DNA of 40,242 bases. Origin: an uncultured Collinsella sp. (GTDB lineage: Bacteria; Actinomycetota; Coriobacteriia; Coriobacteriales; Coriobacteriaceae). Location: NCBI GenBank assembly GCA_900758845.1, contig CAAESW010000060.1, forward strand, positions 1 through 40,242. The letters run 5' to 3'. This document shows, piece after piece, positions 1 through 8,900 of the stretch. A program made the translations under genes and the position numbers. The notes under the pieces were generated by a model that saw nothing but the letters and a program-made list of their open reading frames with translations, did not search any database and was not told where the DNA came from. Position 1 is the stretch's first letter. Each line of letters opens with the position of its first letter.

Positions 1-231
1 CCGAAGAGGAAACCAAGCGGGGGCGCCAGATGCCCGGATGCGTCATGCCGAAATGGCGCGAAGCACGCGGTTGACAAAACTATAGAGACACGTCCCAAAA
101 TGACTACCTTGCCGCTATACTGGTGCGCGGTCGTTTGCGAGCTCACGCGGCGGCCCTTGGTAACCCGACTTCCCGCGCCGTATCCGTAACGGCGCTCCCG
201 GGGGAAGCGGATATACGCAAAGGAGTTCTAT

Positions 232-1935
232 ATGAGCAATCCCTCGAACCGTGCTTCGATGCGCGGGCAACTCACGCTGCGCGGCGTCGTCATCGGCGTC
301 CTTGGCTGCGTGATCATCACGGCAAGCTCGGCCTATACCGCCCTCAAGATGGGCGCCCTCCCCTGGCCGATCATTTTCGCTGCCGTCATCTCGCTGTTCT
401 TCCTGAAGCTCATGGGCAACGCCAGCCTCAACGAGGCAAACGTCACCCACACCATCATGTCCGCGGGCGCCATGGTCGCCGGCGGTCTGGCGTTTACCAT
501 CCCGGGCGCCTGGATGCTGGGCTATGCCGACCAGATAAGCTGGCTCGACATGTTTATCGTGGCGCTCGCCGGCACTATCCTGGGCCTGCTAGCCACGGCG
601 CTCATCCACCGTCACTTTATCGTGGACGCCGCGCTGGAGTTCCCCACCGGCAACGCCGCGGCTCAGACCCTGCGTGCGACCGAGGCCGGCGGCAAGACCG
701 GCAAGCAGCTCTTTGGCTCCATGACCATCGCCGGCATCTACAGCGTGCTGCGCGACGCCCTGGGCGTGGTGCCCAGCATGCTTTGCACGCTCAATATCCC
801 CGGCGTGACCTTTGCCATCTACAACTCGCCCATGTTGCTGTCCATCGGCTTTTTGGTGGGCTTCGCCCCCGTCGCGTTCTGGTTTGCCGGCGCGCTGCTG
901 GGCAACTTTGGCATCATCGTCGGCGGCACTGCCGCCGGTCTGTTTGACGTTATGACCGCACAGGGCATTGTTAAGTCCCTGGGTATGGGCCTTATGATGG
1001 GCTTTGGCGTCGCCGTCGTCCTCAAGGACATCCTGCCGCAGGTCGCCGGTATCGTCCGCGGCCTCGCCGCCGACAGCTCCACCGACACCGACGAGCAGTC
1101 GCTCATCTCGGGCTCCCTTAAGCTCGACGCCGGTATCATCGGCCTGGGCGCTGCCGCCATCGCCGTGATCATCGCCATCGTGCTCGACCTTGGTCCCGTC
1201 CCGGCCGTCATCGTCACGCTGTTCACCTTTGTCACCACCATCATGAGTGCACAGAGCTGCGGCCAGACGGGTATCGACCCCATGGAGATCTTCGGTCTCA
1301 TCGTCATGCTCATCGTTGCCGCCTTCGCACAGCTCGCTCAGGTCAAGCTGTTCTTTATCGCCGGCATCGTGGCCGTAGCGTGCGGCCTTGCGGGCGACGT
1401 CATGAACGACTTTAAGGCCGGTGCCGTGCTGGGCACCAACCCGCGCGCACAGTGGGTCGGCCAGGCCATCGGCGGCATCGTAGGCGCCCTGGTCGCCGCC
1501 GCCGTCATGGTCGCGCTCGTCACCGCCTATGGCCCGGACGCCTTTGGCCCCGACAAGAGCTTTGTTGCCGCACAGGCAAGCGTGGTCGCCACCATGGTCT
1601 CGGGCATCCCGAGCGTGCCGTGGTTTGCGGGCGGCTTTATCGCCGGCATCGTCATGTACTGGCTCGGCATTCCGGCCATGATGATCGGCCTGGGCGTGTA
1701 CCTGCCGTTCTATATGTCGCTCACGGCTTTCCTGGGCTCCTGCGTTAAGCTCGTCTACGACAAGTGGGCCGCTCACCGCGACGCCGAGGCCGGTCTTTCG
1801 GACGAGGAGAAGGCCGCCAAGGACGCCGCCTTCCAGGAGCAGGGCCTGGTTGTCGCCAGCGGCCTGCTGGGCGGCGAGTCTATCGTCGGCGTTATCCTGG
1901 CGTTTGTCTCCGTTGGTTTGAGCCTGCTGGGATAA
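232..1935 (+). CDS. OPT family oligopeptide transporter
   Basis: A 567-residue polytopic membrane protein that probably imports small peptides, or possibly metal-chelate ligands, across the cytoplasmic membrane by proton symport. It consists almost entirely of hydrophobic segments separated by short loops. It shows OPT-type features such as the N-terminal 'SSAYTALKMGALPWPIIFAA' stretch, a repeated Gly-rich helix pattern and a 'FPTGNAAAQTLRA' loop near residue 140. A central charged loop (about residues 280-292) separates two halves. The length fits bacterial OPT proteins. The start is set by AAAGGAG eight bases upstream of ATG 232. The 231 bases upstream contain TTGACA at 71-76 and TATACT at 116-121, but these are too far apart to form one promoter. 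The gene stands alone and is followed by a strong terminator. The family is clear; the substrate is not. Confidence 0.9.
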   Translation: MSNPSNRASMRGQLTLRGVVIGVLGCVIITASSAYTALKMGALPWPIIFAAVISLFFLKLMGNASLNEANVTHTIMSAGAMVAGGLAFTIPGAWMLGYADQISWLDMFIVALAGTILGLLATALIHRHFIVDAALEFPTGNAAAQTLRATEAGGKTGKQLFGSMTIAGIYSVLRDALGVVPSMLCTLNIPGVTFAIYNSPMLLSIGFLVGFAPVAFWFAGALLGNFGIIVGGTAAGLFDVMTAQGIVKSLGMGLMMGFGVAVVLKDILPQVAGIVRGLAADSSTDTDEQSLISGSLKLDAGIIGLGAAAIAVIIAIVLDLGPVPAVIVTLFTFVTTIMSAQSCGQTGIDPMEIFGLIVMLIVAAFAQLAQVKLFFIAGIVAVACGLAGDVMNDFKAGAVLGTNPRAQWVGQAIGGIVGALVAAAVMVALVTAYGPDAFGPDKSFVAAQASVVATMVSGIPSVPWFAGGFIAGIVMYWLGIPAMMIGLGVYLPFYMSLTAFLGSCVKLVYDKWAAHRDAEAGLSDEEKAAKDAAFQEQGLVVASGLLGGESIVGVILAFVSVGLSLLG

Positions 1936-1960
1936 ACCCAATAACAACGCACCCGTGCAG

Positions 1961-1998
1961 AGCGCGGGGTCGGAGACCATCCGGCCCCGCGCTTTTTT
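1961..1998 (+). terminator. Rho-independent terminator after the OPT gene
   Basis: Thirteen-base arms (AGCGCGGGGTCGG at 1961-1973 and CCGGCCCCGCGCT at 1981-1993, nearly perfect) are followed directly by a T run. It lies 26 bases after the stop codon of the transporter. Confidence 0.85.
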
Positions 1999-2150
1999 GT
2001 CTATTTGACTCTTATGATTCTCACGGCGTTTTTAGTTATGCCGATTGGCCTGACTTCCAGGTCAACAAACCCTGTCTGACACCTCTCTCAACGCGGTGTA
2101 GAGTAAAGACGACGGGCGGGATACGCGGCACGTGCCAGAACGAGGTGGAC

Positions 2151-3290
2151 ATGGAACTCGATAAACAACAGCTCAAGCGACTGCGCGAGCGCCATCATCG
2201 GCGCCATGGCATCCGCCCCGCCCACAGCGAGGCCATGGAGAACGCAAGCCGCTTTCTAAAGCGGGCATTCAACATTCGCGAGGGACGCGCGCCCTATCAC
2301 GTGATTCGCAAGCGCTTTGTAAACGGGGCGCGCCTGACTGGCTCACACTTATGCATCTTGATCATTGCCATGTTGATCGCGAGCATCGGCCTCGATATCG
2401 ACTCGGATATCGCCATTGTAGGTGCCATGCTCATCTGCCCGCTCATGGGCTCGGTCCTTGCCATGGCATACGGCATCGCCACGCTCGACCGCGAGATCAC
2501 CCTTGAGGCCGTCGCGAGCTTGGCTCTACAGATGGCCTTTTGCCTGGTCACGTCCACGTTGTACTTTAAGCTCTCGCCCCTTGGCACCACCACGGCCGCC
2601 ATCATCGACAATTCGACACCGACTGTGTGGGACCTTGCCGTCGCGCTCGCGGGCGGCTTTGCGGGTGGTCTGGGCAACTCGCGCGACCAGGAACCTGCCA
2701 CGCTCATCGCCGGCGTGGCCGTGGCGACTGCGCTCATGCCGCCCCTGTGTGCGGCTGGCTACGGCATCGCCATCGCAAGCGGGTCACTGTTTCTCTCAGC
2801 GCTTTATGAGTTTGGCATCAACGTTGTCTTTATCGCACTGGCTGCCGAAGCCGTGCTGCTTCTACTGCGCGTGCCGCTCAAGCGCGACCTCAACGGCGAC
2901 GGCATTGTGACTGCCGAGGAAAACGCCGAGGTCGACGAGCTATCGCGCAAGGTGCGCCGCCGCATCATTGTGGGCACGGTAGTCTTTGCCATCCCCTGCA
3001 TCGTTATGACGGCGGGTTCCATTGGCTCGGCGCAGGCCGGCGTGCAGGACGGCTACGGCGTGACCGAAACCACGCGCGAGCTTGCGGCGGTGCTGCCAGG
3101 CTTTAAGGATTACACCGTCGCCGTCGAGACCTCGGCCACCGAAGGCGATGAGGAAGGCATCGTCGAGCGCGAGATTGTCGCCCATGTGACGACAAGCGAG
3201 GCGCTCGGGGCGCACGACCGTCACGTCGCCCGCAAGCTCATCGACCTCAACGTGCCCGAACTCGATCGCGTGGAATTTGACGTAAAGTGA
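2151..3290 (+). CDS. DUF389 family membrane protein
   Basis: A 379-residue protein of the DUF389 (TIGR00341/TIGR00271-like) family, whose function is not established. A basic N-terminal region of about 60 residues, rich in Arg and His, precedes roughly six membrane segments (about residues 64-250). These include 'IAIVGAMLICPLMGSVLAMA' and a 'GLGNSRDQEPATLIAGVAVA' segment, which are characteristic of the family. A soluble C-terminal domain of about 100 residues follows. The reading frame stays open far upstream, but ATG 2151 was chosen because GAGGTGG sits just before it and the family-like sequence begins there. The gene is a single transcription unit with no close partner. Membrane location is certain; the role is unknown. 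Confidence 0.85.
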   Translation: MELDKQQLKRLRERHHRRHGIRPAHSEAMENASRFLKRAFNIREGRAPYHVIRKRFVNGARLTGSHLCILIIAMLIASIGLDIDSDIAIVGAMLICPLMGSVLAMAYGIATLDREITLEAVASLALQMAFCLVTSTLYFKLSPLGTTTAAIIDNSTPTVWDLAVALAGGFAGGLGNSRDQEPATLIAGVAVATALMPPLCAAGYGIAIASGSLFLSALYEFGINVVFIALAAEAVLLLLRVPLKRDLNGDGIVTAEENAEVDELSRKVRRRIIVGTVVFAIPCIVMTAGSIGSAQAGVQDGYGVTETTRELAAVLPGFKDYTVAVETSATEGDEEGIVEREIVAHVTTSEALGAHDRHVARKLIDLNVPELDRVEFDVK

Positions 3291-3415
3291 TGCCGGCGCG
3301 GGATGAATGCTCGCACGGACGCAAGCTACGACGAGGCGCAGACGCGATACGGACACGAGCAAATAGCAGGGTGCAGTTCACACTCGAGCCCCGCTCGCTG
3401 TTTTATTGCCGTGAA

Positions 3416-3865
3416 TCAGACGTCCGCATCGACATCGCCAGACTCCACCGTAAACGCCGGACCGGTACTCACCAGATAAAAACGGGTCACCCTGGTATCT
3501 CTAAATAGGTAGAGCAAGCCCTGATCGCGTCGGCGCGAAATATACGCCACGTGGACCGTACCAAATATTTCGCCGTTTTCATTCTTTAATACCAGGATGT
3601 TGGGGTCATCCGTACGCTTAAACTGCCCGTCTGTGCAGATTCCGTCTTGATCGACCAGCTGCCATCGACAGTTGTCCTCCTCAAGAAAAGCCAGGGTTTC
3701 CCGACTCGTTTTGTCATCCCGATAGTAACCATCAATGGCAAACCCTTCGGAAGCGCATTCCTGCATATAGGACGTTTCTCGGCTTATAGCAAACAGCCCT
3801 GTAGCGCCCAGTAGCACAGCCAGGCAGACCACTGCAAGGGCGATCGAAATAGCACTGCGACCCAT
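3416..3865 (-). CDS. Small membrane-anchored hypothetical protein
   Basis: A protein of about 149 residues with one N-terminal hydrophobic segment (about residues 5-24, 'ISIALAVVCLAVLLGATGLF'). It is therefore either anchored with an extracytoplasmic domain or secreted. The rest is a compact soluble region with several aromatic residues and three cysteines ('QECAS', 'DNCRW', 'GICTDG'), which would suit a small beta-rich domain. I do not recognise the family. ATG 3865 was chosen because the membrane segment then starts at the N terminus. An in-frame TTG at 3976 would add 37 residues that look like untranslated leader. There is no clear Shine-Dalgarno sequence, which lowers confidence in the start. 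Confidence 0.55.
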   Translation of the reverse strand: MGRSAISIALAVVCLAVLLGATGLFAISRETSYMQECASEGFAIDGYYRDDKTSRETLAFLEEDNCRWQLVDQDGICTDGQFKRTDDPNILVLKNENGEIFGTVHVAYISRRRDQGLLYLFRDTRVTRFYLVSTGPAFTVESGDVDADV

Positions 3866-3880
3866 AGTTAGCCCAACCGA

Positions 3881-3960
3881 TAGTTGTTTAACGGAGCGCG
3901 AAACATACCCGGAACCTCCGATACCAGGGGGAACGTCGCCAGCAGGCTGGCGACAACTAT
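3881..3960 (-). other. Structured leader of the small membrane protein gene
   Basis: Two nested inverted repeats precede the start at 3865. The inner one has 9-base perfect arms, GTCGCCAGC (3935-3943) and GCTGGCGAC (3946-3954). The outer one pairs ATAGTTGT (3881-3888) with ACAACTAT (3953-3960), so the right arms of the two share ACs at 3953-3954 and the structures are mutually exclusive. There is no T run, so this is more likely a 5' untranslated structure or operator than a terminator. Confidence 0.35.
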
Positions 3961-4056
3961 ATGTTTCTAACATCAAACCATATGGCTGCCACTCGCGGAG
4001 GGGGCATCGGCGAACGGCGTGTTTTCATACTCCATTGGTCAAACCTAAGCGCGGCC

Positions 4057-4530
4057 CTACAGCTCGTACTTGTACACGCGATGGATGTACTTCTCGGCCT
4101 CCATCTCGTAGGTGGTGATGGCCAGACCGTACCGATCGCACTCGGTAAAGGTCTTGGCCTGGCCCGATGCCACGAGCATGCTGTTCGAATTGCCGACGCG
4201 CTGCGCGCTGCTGACGTAACCTGAAAACGGTACTGCGATCTGGTCCACAAGCTCGTAGGTGCGCGCCGTCTCGTCCACTGTAAAGATGCGCCCAAACGAA
4301 TGCGTGCCCTCGTTGTAGTCGGTCACCACCGCGGCGCCCAGCTGGCCCCAGTCGAACTTGGGATAGCTCTCGGCCGCGCCAAAGTTGTTGTCGTACAGCA
4401 GCACTTGGTAGCGACCGGTCGTTGCCGTCTTGTCGTTTGGCAGATAGGTCACGCTGTGCTGGCCCGCGTTGAGCGAAAAATCGCCCTGGGCTTGCAGCAG
4501 CTTGTCCTCAAAGCCCGAGCCGGCCCATTG
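4057..4530 (-). pseudogene. C-terminal remnant of an aryl-sulfate sulfotransferase (AssT-like)
   Basis: An open frame of about 158 residues with no proper N terminus. The sequence reads like the last blade region of AssT-type arylsulfotransferases: 'WQWAGSG', then 'NAGQHSVTYLPND', 'RYQVLLYDNNFG', and an ending 'EKYIHRVYKYEL'. In frame, the next stop upstream is at 4561-4563, and the stretch between has no plausible start. A GTG at 4452 would give only 131 residues and has no ribosome binding site. Full-length AssT proteins are around 550-650 residues, so roughly three quarters is missing. A remnant of a lost periplasmic sulfotransferase gene is the simplest reading. The family call rests on motif resemblance only. 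Confidence 0.5.
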
Positions 4531-4615
4531 CCACTCCTTTCTATTTCTGAGTCCATCTTCTCACTGTTGGCGGCCGAAAACGATCCGTTTTCCTCCGTCC
4601 CCGAGATGTCATTTT

Positions 4616-5575
4616 TTAGTACTTGAAGAAGCCCTCGCCCGAGCTTTCGCCCAGCTTACCTTCGTCGAGCATTTTCTTAAGGACGGAGGCCATGGCCTTA
4701 AAGTTGTAGGGCATCATCATCTTCTTGAGCAGCGGGCTCACCAGGCCCGGGACCTTCTGATACTGCATAACGATGTTGTAGGCCGTCTGGATTCCCACCG
4801 TGTCGAACACGCGGAACGGACCTTTGGGCGCGCCAGTGCCGCGCGTCCATGCGAGGTCGATGCTCTTGGGGTCGCTGACGCCCGAGACATACAGGTCAAG
4901 GCCCGAAAGCAGCCACGGCACCAACATGGAGTTGAGCAGGTAGCCGTTCTTTTCCTTGTTGACGGGAAGTGCCAGCATGCGGATGTCGTTGGCAAAGTCG
5001 ACGAGCTCGTCGAAGTAGCGCTTGTCGGTCTGGTCCTGGGCCATGACCTCGGTCATGTTGTTCTTCCAGATGGAGTTGGCAAAGTGCAGCGACAGGTACT
5101 TCTCGGGGCGACCAGTGTACTTGGCAAAGGTGCTCGGCAGCAGCGTAGAGGAGTTCGTCACGATGACGGTCTTTTGCGGCAGAACCGGGGCGAGCTTCTT
5201 GTAGAAGTCGATCTTTGCCTGAGTGTCCTCAGCCATAGACTCGATGACCAAGTCGGCGTCGACCACTGCCTTGGCAAGATCGAGCTCCAGCTTGAGTGTG
5301 GAATAGGCACGCTCGACGGCGGCAAGCGCCGTCTCCTTGTCGAAGGGCTGACCGCTATCGGCGATACCGGCGCACCACTCGCCCGTGCCCGCTGCCATGC
5401 CCTCGATAGCAGCGATGTACTCCTCGCGCACATGATCGATCTTGGGCTGGGTGCGGCCGATGCTGCCCTCGCTGCGCAGCCAGATCGTTACATCAAAGCC
5501 GCAGTAGGCAGCCTGAAAGGCAATCTGGCTTCCCAACACGCCGCCGCCGGCAACACAAACGGTCTTGTAGCTCAT
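4616..5575 (-). CDS. 3-hydroxyacyl-CoA dehydrogenase (NAD-dependent)
   Basis: A 319-residue cytosolic enzyme expected to interconvert 3-hydroxyacyl-CoA (such as 3-hydroxybutyryl-CoA) and 3-ketoacyl-CoA with NAD(H). The N-terminal Rossmann fold begins with the dinucleotide motif GGGVLGSQIA at residues 10-19. 'VTNSSTLLPS' is the usual Ser-rich motif, and the catalytic His lies in 'SLHFANSIWKNNMTEVM', the variant common in bacterial stand-alone members. The C-terminal helical domain includes 'GYLLNSMLVPWL' and 'GTGAPKGPFRVFDTVG', which match the 3HCDH dimerisation domain. ATG 5575 has AGAGGA upstream. The gene is monocistronic as far as can be seen. It may work with CoA-linked fermentation enzymes, such as those served by the nearby activase, but that is inference. 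Confidence 0.88.
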   Translation of the reverse strand: MSYKTVCVAGGGVLGSQIAFQAAYCGFDVTIWLRSEGSIGRTQPKIDHVREEYIAAIEGMAAGTGEWCAGIADSGQPFDKETALAAVERAYSTLKLELDLAKAVVDADLVIESMAEDTQAKIDFYKKLAPVLPQKTVIVTNSSTLLPSTFAKYTGRPEKYLSLHFANSIWKNNMTEVMAQDQTDKRYFDELVDFANDIRMLALPVNKEKNGYLLNSMLVPWLLSGLDLYVSGVSDPKSIDLAWTRGTGAPKGPFRVFDTVGIQTAYNIVMQYQKVPGLVSPLLKKMMMPYNFKAMASVLKKMLDEGKLGESSGEGFFKY

Positions 5576-5746
5576 AGAACGGTCCTCTCTTACGTAATTC
5601 CATAGATGTGTATTTATTCAACCGTAAGGGGACTGCACGCTGGGGATGGGTTCTATAAACGGACGGTAATTTGCGGCGAACGGCTACACTTGTTCATTAT
5701 TTCAAGGCGCCGAGGGCGATTTTTTGTGCCACCGAGAAGTCGTTTG

Positions 5747-5871
5747 CGGAAGTATGCGGCAAATTCCGGAACCCTTGAGCACACCCCGGTTTTCCGCCAA
5801 TAAAACCGCAGGTACAGGGCTTGTACATATCCGGTATGCTCGGCCTATTCAGATTTTGCCGCATACTTCCG
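5747..5871. repeat. Long inverted repeat in the dehydrogenase-activase gap
   Basis: Perfect 17-base arms CGGAAGTATGCGGCAAA (5747-5763) and TTTGCCGCATACTTCCG (5855-5871) enclose 91 bases. The enclosed part shares ATAAAACCGCAGG and a CCCTTGA-GCA stretch with the palindrome at 39788-39969, which suggests a common repeat family. Apart from this element and the terminator at 5929-5961, I see no gene in 5576-5990. Confidence 0.75.
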
Positions 5872-5928
5872 AAATCTAAGTTCGCAAGGGGTAATAGCTG
5901 GGGCGTTTACGCAACATATGTCCAGCAA

Positions 5929-5961
5929 AACGGGTGGTAGCCGGCACGGCTGCCACCCGTT
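5929..5961 (-). terminator. Terminator after the activase gene (possibly bidirectional)
   Basis: Fourteen-base arms (5929-5942 and 5948-5961, one G-T pair) around a 5-base loop form a very stable hairpin. On the - strand it is followed by TTTTGC, on the + strand by TTTGTC. It lies 30 bases beyond the stop of the gene at 5991-10781. Confidence 0.75.
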
Positions 5962-5990
5962 TGTCTTATATCCGGCTCGAAGTAGGCCAA

Positions 5991-8900
5991 CTACTTCTTA
6001 ATGCCGCGTCCCAGGCGCTCAGCGACCGACGCCACGGCACTCTCGTCGACCGAGCCGCAGCTCACGCAGCCATCGTGGGCACGCATCTGGCCGGTGACCT
6101 CGTCCATCGCGAGCGGCGCCACCTTCTCGAGCTTAAAGCCCTTGCCGGTGCGCATGTTTTCCTTCGCCACGCTGATCATGAGCTTAATACGGTTGAGCTG
6201 GTTGACCTCAGACGCACCAGGATCATAGTCCACCGCGACGATGTTACTTTCGGGGTGCTGACGGCGTAGCTCCTTGATCACGGCCTTGCCCACCACATGG
6301 TTAGGCAGGCACGCAAAGGGCTGCGTGCAGATGATGTTGGGCGCGCCGTGGTCGATCAGGTCGAGCATCTCGGCCGTGAGCAGCCAACCCTCGCCCATGT
6401 TGTTGCACACCGAAAGCACCGTGCGAGCCTTATCGGCCATGGTGCCGATGCGCTCGGGTGCCTCAAAGCGGCGGGACTTCTCGAGCATCTCCTCCACCGG
6501 CGTGCGCATCCAGTCCACGAGCTTAATAAGCGCCTGCATACCAGCGCGCGTGGTAGCGGAGCTTCCCAACTCGTCCTTCTGCAGCTCGGCGTTGCTCATG
6601 GAGTACAGGAAGAAGTCGAGTAGGCCCGGCACCACAGCCTCGCAGCCCTCGCGCTCAATGACATCGACCACGTGGTTGTTGGCCGTGGGGTGGAACTTGA
6701 CCAGGATCTCGCCGACCACGCCCACGCGCGGCTTGGTGCCCTCGCCCACGAGCGGCATGGTGTCGAACGCGCGGATGGCCTCGCGGCACAGCTTGGTGTA
6801 GTTGTGGCGGTTGAACTTGGGCGCCAGCTTGCGGGCGCGCGCCATGTACTCCTCGTAGAGTGCGTTGGCGGCACCGGGCGTGGCCTCGTACGGGCGGCAA
6901 CGATAGAGCATCTGCATCATGACGTCACCAAAGAGCACTGCGTAGACTGCCTGCTTAAGCAGTGCCGGCGTAATCTTAAAGCCGGGGTTGTCCTCACCGA
7001 GCGCCACGGCCGAAAGCGAGATCACCGGGATCTCGGGGTGGCCGCTCTCGCGCAGGGCCTTGCGGATGAGTGCGATGTAGTTGGTGGCACGGCAGCCGCC
7101 GCCGGTCTGGCTGATAACCACGGCCGTCTTGGACAGGTCGTACCGACCGCTCTCGATGGCCTCCATAATCTGGCCCGTCACCAGGATCGACGGATAGCAA
7201 ATGTCATTGTTCACGTAGCGCAGGCCAGCCTCGACGGCATCGTGGTCGGTCGAGGGCAGCAGCTCCAAGTTGTAGCCGGCACCGCGGAACACCTCTTTGA
7301 CCAGGTCAAAGTGAATCGGCGCCATCTGCGGGCACAGGATGGTGTAGCCCTCCTCGCGCATCTGCTCGGTAAAGGGCACCTTGGGCCACGCGGTCGAAGC
7401 ACTCTCACGCTGCGCCTCAAACGTGTACTTGCGGCTCGCGAACGCGGGGGCATCCGTAGAGGGCGCCACCGGCGCGGCATCGCCTTGCTCGTAGGCCTCG
7501 CCCGCGGCCGTGGCATCGGCCAGGCGCTCGGCCTCCTGGTCCTTGAGCGCTGCCATGAGCGAGCGGATGCGGATGCGCGCGGCACCCAGGTTAGACACCT
7601 CGTCGATCTTAAGCACGGTGTAGATCTTGCCGCTGGCTTCCAGAATCTCCTGCACCTGATCGGTGGTCAGAGCGTCCAGGCCGCAGCCGAAGGAATTGAG
7701 CTGGATCAGGTCCAGGTCGTTGCGCATCGTCACAAAACGGGCGACGGCGTACAGGCGGCTGTGGTACATCCACTGGTCGACGACGCGAATCGGACGCTCG
7801 GGCTTTACCAGATGCGCAAGCGAATCCTCGGTAAAGACCGCAAAGCCAAAGCTCGAGATAAGTTCGGGCAGGGCGTGGTTGATCTCGGGGTCGTTATGGT
7901 AGGGACGACCGGCGAGCACGATGCCGTGACCGCCATGGTCCTCGACCCACTTAAGAGCCTCCTCGCCCGTGGTCTGGATATCCTCGCGGAAACGCGCATC
8001 GGCCTCAAAAGCAGCGTTGACGGCGGCATCGACCTCGGAGCGCGTGATCTTGGGACCGCGCACGCGACCGCGACCGGCTTGCGCATCGGCCACACGGTCG
8101 ACGGCGAGCACCTGGTACAGACGGCGCTTAAGCTCGGTCTTATCGTGATACGGCACAAACGGGTACAGGAACTCGATGTTCTGCTCGCGAATCTCGTCGA
8201 TATTGAGCGCCAGCGCCGTGGGGTAGCTCATGACGATGGGGCAGTTATAGCAGTTGCCAGCCGTCGGATCCTCCTTGCGCTCCCAGCGCACGCACGGCAT
8301 CCAAATGAAGTCGACATCGCGGTCGATAAGGTTCATCACGTGGCCGTGGCTCATTTTGGCCGGATAGCACACGCTCTCGGACGGCATGGACTCGATGCCC
8401 GCCTGATAGGTCTTCTTGCTCGACTGGTCGGACAGCTGCACGCTAAAGCCTAGGCGCGTAAAGAACGCATGCCAGAAGGGGTAGTTCTCGTACATGTTGA
8501 GCGCGCGCGGGATACCCACGGTACCACGCGGGGCCTCGTCGGGGCTCAGCACCTCGCGGTTAAAGAGCAGCTCGTTTTTCTTTTTGAAGAGGTTGGGGGC
8601 CTCGGTCTTCTGCTTTTTGTGGCCGGCACCCTTCTCGCAGCGGTTACCGGTAATGAAGCGCCTACCGCCGCCAAAATCGTTGACGGTGAGCTGGCAGTTG
8701 TTGGAGCAACGACCGCAGCGGACATGCTTTTGCGTCACGGTGAGGTGTGCGATGTCCTCGGCAGAAAGAATGGTCGAAGTGCCGTCGGCACCAGCGCGAT
8801 CGCGGGCGAGCAGGGCCGCACCATAGGCGCCCATGCAGCCGGCGATGTCGGGACGCACGGCGTGCACGCCGGTGAGCTGCTCAAATGCGCGCAGCGTGGC

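Noticed and set aside
71..121. TTGACA and TATACT as one promoter of the OPT gene
   Set aside because: They are 39 bases apart, more than twice a workable spacer. Each may belong to a different weak promoter.
1764..2150. N-terminal extension of the DUF389 protein
   Set aside because: The frame is open but overlaps the end of the OPT gene and its terminator; a good ribosome binding site marks the start at 2151.
5606..5803. A 65-codon + strand frame in the dehydrogenase-activase gap
   Set aside because: It has no ribosome binding site, odd composition, and it runs into the inverted repeat at 5747-5871.
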